A stretch of DNA of 64,000 bases from Plectrocnemia conspersa (Eukaryota; Arthropoda; Insecta; Trichoptera; Polycentropodidae): NCBI GenBank assembly GCA_009617715.1, contig VTFK01000049.1, positions 558,001-622,000 of the forward strand. Reading direction: 5' to 3'. This document shows positions 1 to 12,300 of this stretch, piece by piece (within the stretch, counting starts at the first letter, position 1; each line of letters begins with the position of its first letter). Made by a program: the position numbers and the translations under genes. The notes beneath the pieces are model-generated. The model did no database searches and was not told the DNA's origin. It saw only the letters and a list, made by a program, of their open reading frames with translations.

Positions 1-470
1 TTTTTATGTTTCTTTTCGTTCATTGTAGTGATATTATTTATTTTTTTACAACTATATTTTTATAATAAGAAAAGCAATAATTTTTAACATTTATTCTGCT
101 TAGTCGTGTGATTTTAGATGAAATCATGAGCCATAACGTGTTTGGAAATTTGATGCTAAAAAACAATGCGTATAATCCAACGAAACGTTTAATGAGTGTT
201 CCTAACTGTTGCGTTTGTTAAATATGCTAAAATTAATAAATTGTACAATACAAATTAAATAAATTTATATATTTTTGGAATCTTTTATATTACTTATTAT
301 CGACCTTTTTAACAAAAACATAATCTTTGTCTTTTATATTGAATTACTTACTGAAGTATTTGATAGACAATTATGTATGATTTCTAAAGGTTTAAAAAAT
401 ACTATATATCCAAATATGGATTCTGAATTAAATTCCAAGTAGGAATTATTATATTTTTATAAAATACAAA
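1..470. other. AT-rich flank without a gene
   Basis: No exon, RNA gene or recognisable repeat is visible here. It is the 3' flank of the minus-strand protease homolog, whose stop codon is at 471-473. Confidence 0.6.
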
Positions 471-2257
471 TTAGGGTAAAATAGATAATCCAGATACTTC
501 AGAGATCCAGTCGAGATATTTTGCCACTCTTGTGAATACCGGAGGCCATCCTGTTTCACATCCCAATTCCATTGTGAACGATGCGATTCCAATCTAAAAT
601 AATACAATAATTATTATCAATAAAATCAGAGATTTTTATCCTTATCTTTAATTATCAAAACAAGTACCTGAGTCATTCTTCCTTTGTGCAAGAGCGTTAG
701 AGGTCCTCCAAAATCACCCTGAATAAAAAAACTTGTTAATTGGAATATAGACGAAGGTGAAAAGACTTTATACTAGCTTTTGAGATATAATCTACTTATG
801 TGAAAAATATAATATAACATACTGAGCATATGCTCTTTTTGTCAGCTCCGTTAGTGCAAATTTGATTGTCTTTTATAGTTCCTTGGAATCTGATATTGCA
901 CTTTGAATTAGTGATGACTTTCATTCTTGTTTCTTGCAAAACAGCAGACACACTGCCGCCTGATAAAAGTATTTATTTCTAGTTAATTTCTATGTCATTA
1001 TAAAAAAGAATTTAAATTAATTATTACCGTCAGACGTTTTACCCCAGCCTGCTACAGTAGCTTCCAAATTATTAAAGCTGCTACCCACTGAGCTCTGGGG
1101 TGGCAAATATACGACTTGTACATTATCTGAAATATATCATAATTTTTAAACAAGCTCTTGAAGATGTAATTATGTTATAAAATATATATGTACTTGTGAT
1201 TTCAACTTCTCCGGGCAATTTGATGAGTGCCAAATCGTTTTCCAAGTTTTTAGGATTGAAGTTAGGATGTATATAGATAGCCGATGAATGGACTTCAAGT
1301 TTGTCTTCGTCATCGTCAATGTTATGAGCTCCAAGGACTACGTTCAATGTAGTCTTTCCGTCTCCGACACATTGAGCCGCAGTTAGGATAAAGTTTCTCT
1401 TGATGAGTGACCCTCCGCACATAGACGTTTTGTCATCTTTATTCAGAAAAATGCCAACCTAAGCAAATATAATATATTAAAGTAATTGTTTTGCCATAAA
1501 GATAAGATAACTGAATTTATATGTAAAATTACATGATTATTTTAACCTTATCTTTAGTTAAATTTTAAGAACAATCCAGTGAAAATGTATTTTCACTGGC
1601 ATTCGAGCGAAATCACATTGAAATACATTCTCACCGATAGATATGTATTTCTACTAGTAAAAACTTTATTTATCTGACAGGTGCTAGTGAAATTATAAGC
1701 TGCTTTAAACTGTCATTTGAAAAGCGTGAAACATGTAAAAAGTTGTGGTCTTCAACTGACATTATTTATCAACGTTATGTTCATGAACGCCATCAGCAAA
1801 TATCGTTTCATAAAATAGCTGTAAAGGCCAAAATGTTTTGTGAATAAATACATTTTCAATGATATAGACCAGTGAAATTATATTTATACTAGTGAAAATA
1901 TAACTTCACTGAAAAATACACATTCACTGTAACATGTATACAAATACTAAGGGTTATAATAACTTATTTTCTGATAATTGATAACTATCGTCATCATATT
2001 GAAGTGTAAATATAAGAAAAAAATGTGATTTAAGCTGCTCAAATTCTTAACCATAACGTTATTTAGTGTTTTATATTTTTAATTTTAAAACTTAACAATT
2101 ATAATAAAATAGTTACCTGAAACGGTCTCGAATGAGGTTCGGCTTCGCTTCCACTGACAATTCTTTCAGAAGGACTGTCAGAGTTTTGCTCTTTCCATCT
2201 GATGTCTCTTGCGGTTGCGATTGATGCAAAGCACAAAAATAAGATAAAGCACTTCAT
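471..2257 (-). CDS. secreted chymotrypsin-like serine protease homolog, catalytically dead
   Basis: I assembled six exons with GT/AG borders: 2117-2257, 1194-1458, 1028-1126, 823-959, 668-718 and 471-593. They total 816 nt and encode 271 residues. The ATG at 2257 opens a hydrophobic signal peptide (about residues 1-16). R32 followed by IVSG is the usual zymogen cleavage site. The S1 peptidase fold is complete: MCGGSLI, AAQC, NDLALIKL, AGWGK, and six cysteines placed as the three conserved disulfides. The catalytic His is Gln76 (AAQC for AAHC) and the catalytic Ser is Phe217 (GDFGGPL for GDSGGPL). Only Asp122 of the triad remains. The residue at the base of the S1 pocket is Ser by alignment, which is chymotrypsin-like rather than trypsin-like. 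With an intact frame, good splice sites and two triad losses, this is best called a serine protease homolog. In insects such proteins act as non-catalytic cofactors or binding proteins; that role is inferred here. Intron 1 carries an R1 repeat. Confidence 0.93.
1565..1935. repeat. R1-family repeat inside intron 1 of the protease homolog
   Basis: This stretch is built from alternating motifs such as CACTAGTG, CACTGG and ACTAGTAAAAA separated by AT-rich spacers, for example 'actagtgaaaatataact'. The same vocabulary recurs near 8.97, 16.3, 23.3 and 43.2 kb. No coding capacity is seen. Confidence 0.6.
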
Positions 2258-2912
2258 GGTGTGACTGTTCTTTTCGGTAAATAAATCAGAAGTGTCTAAA
2301 ATAAAATTAGAACCATCAAACTCTTATCTTAATCACATTGTTGAACAGGTGCAAGATTATAATATCATGATTTGTCATTGTTTTTTTACATTGATAAGTG
2401 AAAGTGTTTTGATTTTGATGGACTTATTGATAAAATAACACAATTATCAGATTTTTAATTATATTTTATTTATTTATTAACAGTGGCAAATTGCTGCGTA
2501 GTTATCTTGCCAATTTATTATTATTATAGTTACTAGGTACTACAGTGAAGGTTTTAAAATTTACAATGACTAACTTTTAACAATTATTAATATTTATTTA
2601 ATAAATAATATAAAATATGACTGTATTAAGTATAAGCTTGCTGCTATTTAAATTATACGCTGTGCAACAATTAAGAAGTGTTGTCTGTAGGTATTTTATT
2701 GCGAGGCCTTTACTATTTCACACATATTAGGATAAAATTGCTATAAACTATTAAGATAAAGTTGTACAACAATTTAACGCCATAATACATAAATGCAATA
2801 ATGTTCCTGATATGAGATGTACAGATATACAGATTTTAATTAATAATTTCTTAAAGCTAGCGTGTAATTAATGAAGTAATAAAACATTGCTGTGTGATTG
2901 ATTGATTTGTTT
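2258..2912. other. AT-rich spacer between the protease homolog and OR-C
   Basis: This is intergenic DNA between the start of the protease homolog and the stop of OR-C, both on the minus strand. It must hold the protease promoter and the OR-C polyadenylation region. I see no motif strong enough to place either. Confidence 0.5.
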
Positions 2913-5900
2913 CTATTCCTCGGCAGAAGATATCACTGCAAAATAAGAGTAAGTCGAACGCATAACCTAAAAGAAAGAGAATGGCAATCAATCTGGATTT
3001 TTTCCATTTTTATTGTTGAATATAATAAGTTTTGATTACTGTGGAGAAGCATTGCAGGTTCACGTCCAGAAAAACTGTGGAAAGTTTGATGGGGATCTGC
3101 GATCTCATTAGCATGATCTTCAACAAGTGCTGATGGTAACAGCTCATTCGGTACCAATTCGACTGGTTAATAGCTGTGCTCACTTTCAGACCCTGAAATA
3201 TGCCAATCACAAGAAGCGATTTACTTACATAAACTTATTTTATAAGACGACGATTTGAACATATTTATTAAATATAAGTCTTTACACTTCTGAGCGGTAG
3301 CCGCGTAAAGGAGGGTCGCGCGAGTGACCTTGTCCATGTCCTTGGAAATTAAGCCGTAATGGATCACTTCACGGGGGAAACAAAACGCGTTTTGGGTAAA
3401 ACAATTTTATGTGATTATTTGGCGCTTGTTTTGCGGCACCGATTACACAATGTGAATCAATATATGAGTGTTAATTAAATTAGATTGTGGCTCAGAAAGT
3501 TCGAGGACCGGTTCAACGCTAAGTTAGAAGAAATCCGCGCGGCCACGGATCAGGAGAAGCGAAAATAATGTTGCGCAAGTTAATGAGTCTATATGAGAAG
3601 ATCCGGGGCTTTAGACTCGCAAGCGTTCTGCTGCTATAGCGATACCAATATCAACTTTGCGTCGAATTTTAAAACTGAACTTGAAACTACACTCATGTAA
3701 GATCCAATTGGTGTAAGATTAAGTAACCTTCCATACATATAATGTGACTATACCAATATAATTAGAAAATAGGTTAGTTTGATAGTCAATAGTCAAAAGT
3801 TTTGAAAGAAGAACGGAACTTTTGCCAAATTGAAACAGACTACAATCTGACAACTTCCAGAGAAGGTAGTTGCTTATATTTTGATCCTTCGATCTGGTCC
3901 AGCCAAGTAGGCATATTGAATCACCAAGAGCTTAAATCTAACTTCGTATAGGATTACGGCAACGAACGAAATAGTGTATTTATATTATAATATATAAACA
4001 TGAACAGCAATTTTTATTTAAAAAATTGACATTTCAATACAATAAACGTGTAATTTAATATATATTGTAGATATTTTATCATAGTGACAAAAAAGTGCAA
4101 AAGTTTGTAAGATTTAGTCAATGATTGTTTTTTATTTAGAAGTTTGGATTGGAATTTATTACATACCTCGTGTGTTAGTAGATCTCCATACCAGCAATAC
4201 TCAAAGATTTGTAAAACGCATGCTAATATGTAGGGATAAAATTTGGTGCTGCCTTCGTTTCCCTTGAATTAAAGAAGTATTAATTTTATATAACATATCT
4301 AGAGCAGTATCTTACGAATTAGAGAACCTCGACTATCTGAAAAAGCGACACACATCCGACTATCGTAGTGCAAAATATTTCTGTTAGGCAATCGACTTTG
4401 AAGACTATATTGATCATGTTAGTCATCCTGAAATCAATAAGAAAAAGAATAAACATATTTTTTCTATGATGCAAAATATAGTACTTTTAACATTGTATTA
4501 TATCAATTCATTCATTAAGGGAAGGTACAAGAAAAACGAAGCGTAAGATAAGTAAGAAACTCTTTTAAATAAATTGAGTATTATATTACTATCTATGTAT
4601 TTATAATATTAATGGACCACTGATAAGAGAGGCAATGGATATTATCAAGGCAAGGCGTATCACAAAGTTAAGTAAAATTAATTGTTTTCAAAAAATGTAT
4701 TAGTTTCCGGTACCTCTAATACACTCTTGATTTTACTACCCGGAACTCGAAAGATAAACTTCCATCCCGCCGTCGTTTAAAAAGTATCGGAAAAGTGTCT
4801 AAAGTTTGCAAATGCTTCTCAGCGTTAACAAAGTGGCCGCATCTGACCTAAAGGAGAGGAGGTCCGAATAATGTTTTCGCCCTGCGGTGCGAGGTGATGA
4901 TCGCGCGTTATTTATGAGGTGGTGCATTTGAAGCGCTTCGTTTGTAGATTGTTTCTAAAATTTAAACTGTTCAGCAGACAATCGCCGGAGGCTTACGAGC
5001 GAACGCACTCTGGCTCGTTAGCCACATACTAGGGGACTTAATGTAAATTGCAAATTTGCAATCATACTCACTTAATAATCCATTGGTGAATTCTGAAGCA
5101 GTTTTTGATGTAACGATCAGTGTATTCGTGATCGGTAATCCACTCTTCGGTGCTCTCTGAAAAATATATATTAGATATAATGGTCTCCATTAATATGTGA
5201 AAATAAAATATAAGGTGATCTTAATGTGATATTAATTTATATTTAAAAAAAAAATGAAATTGCTGGGGATAGAGCTCTGTGGGGGAAGCTAAAACTCGAA
5301 CGAGAATTGAGATATTTATAAATATAACCATATTATATTAAATATATAAAGGCCAAATGAGAAATAGATGGTTCATTCCTGGTGTATGCATTTTCTTAGT
5401 CCAATATGATTGTATTACATTTTACTCACAAATTATGCCACTTTAATTCTTAGAGGAAAATAAATAGTACAAACCAATAAAGAAAGCTTCATAAATTGTT
5501 TCCTAATTATGTCGTAAGAAGCAACTATATTCGAAGAAATAAAAAGAGAAATAATATATTTTTATCAGAAATAATAGTTAAAAATAAATAATTCGTAAGT
5601 TATACACTGAGCTCTAAATGATTCACAATGTCATATAATCGTTAAAAAATTCTTTAAACTTTATTATTACTCATTTAATACATTGACACATGTGTCTCGC
5701 AGAAACATATGTCGTGAAGAAAAATTATATTGAGAATAATATATTATACATGATAGGTCAAAAGTCACTTAGCTATTTAAAATTTTTTTTTTTAATTTTA
5801 ATTTTAATTATTATTTTATTTATTTCTTACATGAATTTTTCAATTACATGAAGATTTAACTGTAACATTAAAATTTTTTTTTTCAATAACATTAATAAAA

Positions 5901-8809
5901 GGTCGTTTCAGATTTTTTCTTCGAGCTTTTCTTTAGAGTTAAAAAAAATTATCTCAGAAATTTTTGTTTAAGGAGGACAAAGGAGATCAGAATTTTTGAG
6001 GAGAACAATCTTTCTTTGGGGAAGATATCTGGTCACCTTACTAAGTTAATACTCGTTTTTATTTTAACGGAAAACAGAGCTTTGTGGAACAATCCGGAGA
6101 AATATGCCAGAATCTCAAAAATATAAAATTAAGGCCCTTACAGATGAATTATGTCAGAAAAAGTAAAACGCTTGTCCAAATTTAGAAAATAAATAAGAGA
6201 AGATATCTCAGAATGATATCTACCTACACGGGAAAAAAACGACCGGCCTTACCATTTATAATATAAGCCTCAATGTATAATGGATTGTAATAAATATATG
6301 AAGTGTTGATCGCGTCAAGCAATACCTAGTTACCTAGTTACCTAGTTACCTATATAAACAAACATTTCAATGCGCATTGTTTTATTCGTTCAAAATTTGA
6401 ATCGTAACAGCAAAATTAAATTCAAAGGTTTTTTCGAGTAAAGCTAAAGAATAGATGCAGAATTCAGTGGAATCTATCGATTCTGAAGACATTTCACCAG
6501 TTTCTACCATATCTTGCCGTGCCCGTGCTGTCGATCCACCGGAAATGCTTTCGGATAAACTGAAAAACCAACAGCCAATGGGGAGAAATATGTGAGAAGA
6601 AAATGTCGTGTTTGTTCTGCATATGAAATAAGGAAAAATACAGCATACATGTGCAGAAGTTGTGAAATTACACTTCATATTGACGAATGTTTTTATACGT
6701 ATCAAAAAATATTGAAATAGTGTAAAAAAAAGTGTAAATAATAAAAATAAATAGTGATGTAGTGTGGTTTATAAGTGTAATGATTAAAATAAATGTGTCA
6801 GTGACAGTTGTAAGCAGAAAAAGGACGCCGAAAAATTTGGTGAGTGCAAATTATATTATATTATAAACGGATATTCTTAGAAGCATTAAAACATACATAT
6901 TTTTAAATTATAAATAACTGGTTTGTAACCACTGCAACCATTTTCAATTAACACAAAATATTAGGAATGAAAAATACATATTTATTCGTTCATGATTTTA
7001 TTCCTCAGAGATTCTTTTAAGTGCAATAATATTTTTTTTCAATTAGTTTACAATAAGCCAATATGTTGATAATTGATCCGAAAATTTCCCTTGGTTTCTA
7101 AATATGTGAATCATTGCGGTTTTCCTAATGGTGAGGAAATTTCATAATAACAAACACCCAGTAAAAACGTTCGTAGGTTAATGGATGATATTTTTGGAAG
7201 TTTTTTGATTACTGTGTTATCTAATTTATCTACATATATAGTAATGATTTTACTTTTTAATTTTGCATACAGACTTTTAGGTCGAAAAACTTTGTTAATT
7301 AAAGTACTCGGGCGTTAAGCTGTTAATTCTAGATAAAAAATAAATAAATTAGTAAGAAATTAGGTATGTTATCTAGGATAAGAAATATTTTAAGTATAAA
7401 TACAAAAAAATAATCTACAATAGTAATATATTGCCTCACTTCAATTGTTGTGAAACAATATTTTAATAAATGTATATGCTTAACCCCTTGAGTGGTATCG
7501 CCGTACATGTACGGCGGTCGATCTTTCACTGTTTTGAGGTACCACAGATAGTAGTAAAAAACATTAAAATAATAATTTATATATATTTTTTTTAAATTTG
7601 ATTTATTGTAAATGATTAATTTTATAAATATTAGATTTTTTCCAGTGAAAAATTAAAAAAACTAGGAATTTACTTATATATAAATATATTTTTGAGTCAC
7701 ATTGATCAGCATAATTAGACGGTTTGTCATTATTTGCATATTACTTTTTAATATTGAGTAAAAAATAATAATATCTAGAATGTTTTATTGCCCCGGTCTC
7801 TATTTAATACTGAAACGAGTTTATGTTAACATCACCCCTGTACTAAATAGACCAGGATTCGGAAACCATACTCTATCCATCATTAACCCCCAGTTCAACG
7901 AGGAGTGACACATGTACCTTGATTGTGAATGTCCCTCGAGTAAAATTGGTCGGTGCATCCAATGTTCTGGACCATGACGCATAGAATCTCTATTTCGGCG
8001 CAGATGGTGAGGATAAAATAGACCAGTATCGAGCTGACTGCGGTCATTCCGAAAGTGGCTACGATCATTCCGGTGCATTGCACGCCCAGGTTAACCAGGT
8101 AAATCGGTATTCCATTGACGGGTATTCCAAATACTGGAGCGGGTATCGGCAAGCCTAGATCTCTTATCGCGTACACAGTGATGCCGATGTAGTAGGCGAA
8201 TACGAACAGCTAAAAATAAAACAGAAAACCGTCGTAGTCGGAACGCTCGGTTAGGTTAGATTCGGCTGCGCCTCGTGATGAAATCGGATCAACAAATAAA
8301 ATAAAACTCACACAACATAAAAAGCAAAACCTGGTCACGAATCTAGCCTCCTTCATCCTTCTGGACATCATATTCCAATGCAAACCACCGTCCGCTTTGG
8401 CCTCATCATAGACGCTTCTCATCTCGTCGATCATTCTCCTCAGTTCCGCTCTATACACTTTAATACACACGAACTTAATGTATAAAGCCAGACCCAAGAA
8501 TAAAGTAGTCAAACACTCCGTAGTTTTGGAAGTATCCGTGTAGTGCCCCCAAATAAAAATAATCTCAGACAATACAATGAACAACACCATAAGGTTAAAG
8601 TAAACGCCGAAAAGAAAACGGGGTCCGTAATACTTATAATCGATGAATCCCACTCCGATCGATCTGAGCAGGAATAAGTACAAATCCAGGTGGTCGTCGT
8701 AAGACAAGTCTTCTAAGTGGGAGACGTTCACTAGTTTCCGAAAGAAATTCTTGTTGATGTTTATTGCCAGTCTGGTCCATTTTAATTCTTCATTCCTGAT
8801 AATAATCAC
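2913..8809 (-). CDS. odorant receptor (7tm_6), OR-C; start codon unresolved
   Basis: Seven exons with GT/AG borders: 8312-8809 (5' limit uncertain), 7918-8209, 5072-5156, 4328-4427, 4167-4262, 3040-3192 and 2913-2966. Exons 3-6 are 85, 100, 96 and 153 nt, exactly as in OR-A and OR-B, and all intron phases match (0, 1, 2, 0, 0, 0). The product is about 425 residues with several hydrophobic segments. Exon 7 carries the family C-terminal signature RSTYSYFAVISS. Conserved blocks include KWTRL near the N-terminus, CAEIEILC, RIHQWII, FYPYILACVLQIFEYCW and NQSNWY. Insect odorant receptors are thought to act with Orco as odorant-gated channels in the dendrites of olfactory neurons. Odd points: the exon 1 frame opens after a stop at 8828-8830 and contains no ATG before KWTRL. 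An ATG at 8829-8831 is one base out of frame. R2 and R1 repeats begin within about 50 bp upstream. Either a short 5' exon exists or the start has been lost. Intron 2 (5157-7917) holds a piggyBac relic. Confidence 0.88.
3290..3620 (+). other. GC-richer patch in OR-C intron 5 with a short coiled-coil-like frame
   Basis: Within intron 5 of OR-C (3193-4166) a GC-richer block contains a plus-strand frame of 30 codons (3479-3568), which includes KFEDRFNAKLEEIRAATDQ. It is charged, with helical heptad-like spacing. It may be a fragment of a transposon ORF. No start codon, domain or continuation is recognisable, so no function is proposed. Confidence 0.25.
6323..6353. repeat. short tandem repeat, unit TACCTAGT
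   Basis: Three exact copies of the octamer TACCTAGT are followed by a degenerate fourth copy (TACCTATA). It lies about 100 bp before the piggyBac relic. No function is suggested. Confidence 0.85.
6445..6720 (+). pseudogene. C-terminal relic of a piggyBac-family transposase
   Basis: Two plus-strand frames, separated by a frameshift near 6560-6590, resemble the end of a piggyBac transposase. The first contains SIDSEDISP and PPEMLSDKLK. The second, ending at the TAG at 6718-6720, contains KCRVCSAYEIRKNTAYMCRSC followed by HIDECFYTYQ. This is the CxxC...T.Y.CxxC...C...Y pattern of the cysteine-rich domain that binds the element ends in this family. The catalytic DDD region is absent. It is a decayed insertion within intron 2 of OR-C, on the opposite strand to the receptor. 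Confidence 0.72.
7480..7516. repeat. TTAA followed by a CCCC-start and an 18-bp perfect palindrome
   Basis: TTAA (7480-7483) is followed by CCCCTTGAGTGG and then CGCCGTACATGTACGGCG (7499-7516), which equals its own reverse complement. TTAA plus a C-run is the arrangement at piggyBac ends, so this may be an orphan terminal repeat. Its orientation does not fit the transposase relic to its left, and no partner end was found. Confidence 0.35.
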
Positions 8810-8844
8810 TGTATTTGAGCTTTTCTGTCATAAATATAATATAG

Positions 8845-9340
8845 TATACAATGGGGGCATTTAATAAAATACTATAAATCTTAATTAAATAGAAATATTA
8901 AAAAACGACCACTAATTGGTCAACTTTTGCTCCCCCAAAGACAGTCTCGAATCTATCCAGATTTTTTTAAAATATGTTATTTCAGTGAAATCATATCAGA
9001 ATACATTTTCGCTAGTAAATATATATTTTTACAAGTGAAAATATAATTTAACTATCTGCCAGACTATTTATTGTACAGATAATTTTAAAATCAATCGTGC
9101 CGTTGAAATCGGTTTGAATACATTTTGCCCAATACTCTCTTATCAAAAGTCTGTAGTTAAATCGGTAATAATTTATGTCCTCCTATTGGTCAAAATTCGG
9201 TTTAGATAGGCTTAATAATAATAATACGTAATATTGTTATAAAAAATCGTAACATGAACGCTACATAACCGAGTGTATTTCACTGCTTTTGGCGTGGATT
9301 TTAAACAGGGACCTTTATTTAAAAATAATAAAAAATTAAT
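8845..9340. repeat. composite of R2, R1 and R3 repeats upstream of OR-C
   Basis: Positions 8850-8955 match R2 in reverse (AAAAAACGACCACTAATTGG, then CAACTTTTGCTCCCCC). About 8965-9080 has R1 vocabulary (tttcagtgaaatcatatcag). About 9100-9330 has R3 vocabulary (ggtttgaatacattttgccc; cctattggtcaaaattcgg). Together they occupy the place where the OR-C promoter should be. Confidence 0.6.
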
Positions 9341-9399
9341 GCTGGCAGTCCAATTTTAACCCCCCTAGAAAAAATTGAAATGACGTCTCTGATAACATA

Positions 9400-12300
9400 T
9401 ATTAAGTTTTAAAAGCAATGGTCTCAAATTTTAATGCAAAGCATGTTTTTAGGCTAAAATACAGTTGAATAAAAACATTTTCTTTTTCTAAGAATCGTAT
9501 CTCTTAAATAGTAATAGTTAACTGTTAGTTGAATTACAATTATATACTAAGATTTATCTAAGAATACGCTTCTATGAAATAAAGCGTAAAAATTTAGTAC
9601 ACCTCCTGTTTTTCCCCTGTTTAAACCGATTATAAAAAAAACTACATATCAAAATTAATATTTAGTAAAAAATATTAAAATTTCACTTTTTAAAATCTAC
9701 TATATTTCAAAAACAAGACCATATAACCAAAAAAATAATGGCAATAAAATCGAGTTATCTTGTCTTTGTGGTAGAAGTCTAAGGAGTCGTGAGTTGTGCA
9801 GCTCGCACTCACCCCATTGTGGCTTATTATCGAATTCGTTCGAAAACGATCCCTTAAGTAGGCCTTCAAGTACTCAATTAGATATTAGCAGAAAATTAAA
9901 GGCTTAAAACTTGATTACCGTCTTTTAATGAAAGCCTTGCGTATCTGCTTTATGGCGAATGAATTGTTAAAAGGAAAATCAGAACTCTTCTCGAAAAGCC
10001 TTTGATAAGCATATCATTAATTTCACTCATATTCGATCATTTATTCACTTTAATTTCAGTCCTAATAAATTATTTAAAATATTGCTAGCAAATTAAATTT
10101 CATTAAATTTTTATACATATTAAAAAAAATTGTAATTTTACGTTATTAAATATGAAATAAAATAGCAACACTAAGCTAATTAGCAATATATTAATTGCAT
10201 TAATAATTAAAATTTTAATTTAAAAAAAATAATCATAAAAAATTTCAATTGCTTTTCTAAGTTTAAAAATCTCAAAAAAAATTTACAGTGATTATCAAAC
10301 TAGAGCAAAACAGGATATTCGACTTCTATTTCTAATAAAAAAGAGTTACGGAACTGACGATGGTTAAGTTCACGGGAGTAAATCAGGTTCACCGTTGACA
10401 CAACTGGTTCAATAACATATGATAGATTGAGATGTTTCATACAAAAAACCCGCTGGTGAATAAAAATGCGCTATTTAAAATTATTAATATAGATGTCACC
10501 GTACCCAGACTTTCAGTCTGGTGGTTAATACTTATTTGTAGGTATTTATCATGTCTGATTGACTTACCCAATTGGCACAGAATAACCCCGTTGTAACGCA
10601 TTGGGCTTTCGCCTGGCAAGTTACACCGGAAAATTTAAAAAATTAGTAAATGAGACAATAGCTTTAGAATGCACGTTGTTAACGTATTCTCAATTTTACT
10701 AAACATATTTTCGTAACAACTTGTTCCATTCAGACTACTCATTTCAAACATAGCATTGAACCCTTGAATAAACATTGTGGTGCAAACCAATAACTCACTT
10801 AGTAACTAACTGTTTTAAAATGCCTTTGAAAATGGATTATTACTGTTACTATTTCTACATAAACCTTTATTAATGCAAAATATTTGTTATTTATTATAAT
10901 TAGACAAAGATCGAATTGAGAAATTGCTTTGCTATTTAATTGGCTATTGACGTTACTCGCAATGTGCTCAACCATTCTAGAAACTCTTTCAACAAATAAA
11001 TATATTTTCTTTGAAATTTTGAAAATATAAAATTTAATCTTAGCTCTTGGGTCAGATTAAAATAGGCAGCGGGCCGAATTTGCCGAACACTGGTATATGT
11101 GCTTTCGTCGTGGTTGTATAAATCCGGTAACAATGGACATTGTAGTTTCACTTCCTACTATGTTTAGTCGGGTATTATTATTTCGTTATTGATGCCGTCC
11201 ACAATATATTAGGTTTAAGCATTCATTTCGTTCTATAGGAGATGCACCACTGCTACATTGTCCAATATTCCTTTTAGTTATGCCGCTTAAACGCTGTTTT
11301 TTTTGTACGTGTATATGATAAAAATCCATTTTTTAACCAGTCAAGTACAAGTGTATATTGTAATCCGAATAGTGGTAGATATGTTGAAATTATTATTTTT
11401 TAAGCTGAATAATGTATTCTGATTATATTATATTTTGATTGAGAATATAAAAAAACTTTTCTTTTATTCGTTTAACAGTATGTAATTTATAGTATTAGTA
11501 TTGAAAATTTCGGTAATTGTGTTATTTTAGCACTACAAAGCATTAATATATCGCTGTTTGGTATACTGGTATTAAAAACCGTTGTAATAACCCACGCATT
11601 GCCATGCGCATTCTTGATGTAATCTTATTTTCTTAAATTGCACGCGATGAATCATTTCTGATTTTTATTATCGTACACCCTCACTCTATTACACATATGT
11701 CGCATCCAAGTTATTATCATTATTTTAAATATTAAATGAAGCGTGACGTCACTTTGAATTAGTTTTTTTCGCGGTAGACTCCCATAAATTTTGCACCCCT
11801 GCGAATTACAAGCCAACATCGCGTTGGGGGTAGTCGAAGAGTTTTCGGGAACGCATCCCCGCGCTAATCCGAGGATTAGTGCATTTTGAGCCGAGGCCAC
11901 CGGGATTTGGTCGGGAACCGCACGAAGGGCTCAGACTAGGAGGCTGCGACCGCAACGTCGGGTCAAAGGGTCAAAACGCACTTTGCGGTCACATCCCGGA
12001 CAGAACTGTTAAAAAAATATGAATATAACATATGCTTTGCATTCACCCTTACTCTGTTTAAGCTGGCATTATGGCACCAGCACGATTATTTGCCATAATA
12101 ACGTTATAGGTTTAATTGAATCTGATTAACAGTTATTAAGTTCAGCTGGACAAATATAGGAGATTAAATTTGTTCGGAGAAAATGTTAAATTTAAATTTA
12201 TTTTTAGAGCTAAGGATTGTACTTATTTTCTGCCACGAAAAAAAATGCAGATAGTAGAAGATGGTTACAGTGGCTAGACCATTTGAGAGAGTATACAGTT

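Larger units (their letters stand above)
5157..7917. other. OR-C intron 2, expanded and transposon-bearing
   Basis: The interval is bounded by the exon 2 donor (GTACAT on the minus strand) and the exon 3 acceptor (TTTTTCAG). It is 2.76 kb, far longer than OR-C introns 1, 3, 4 and 6. Apart from the piggyBac relic, a short octamer repeat and a TTAA-linked palindrome, which are listed separately, it is AT-rich and shows no exon. Confidence 0.7.
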
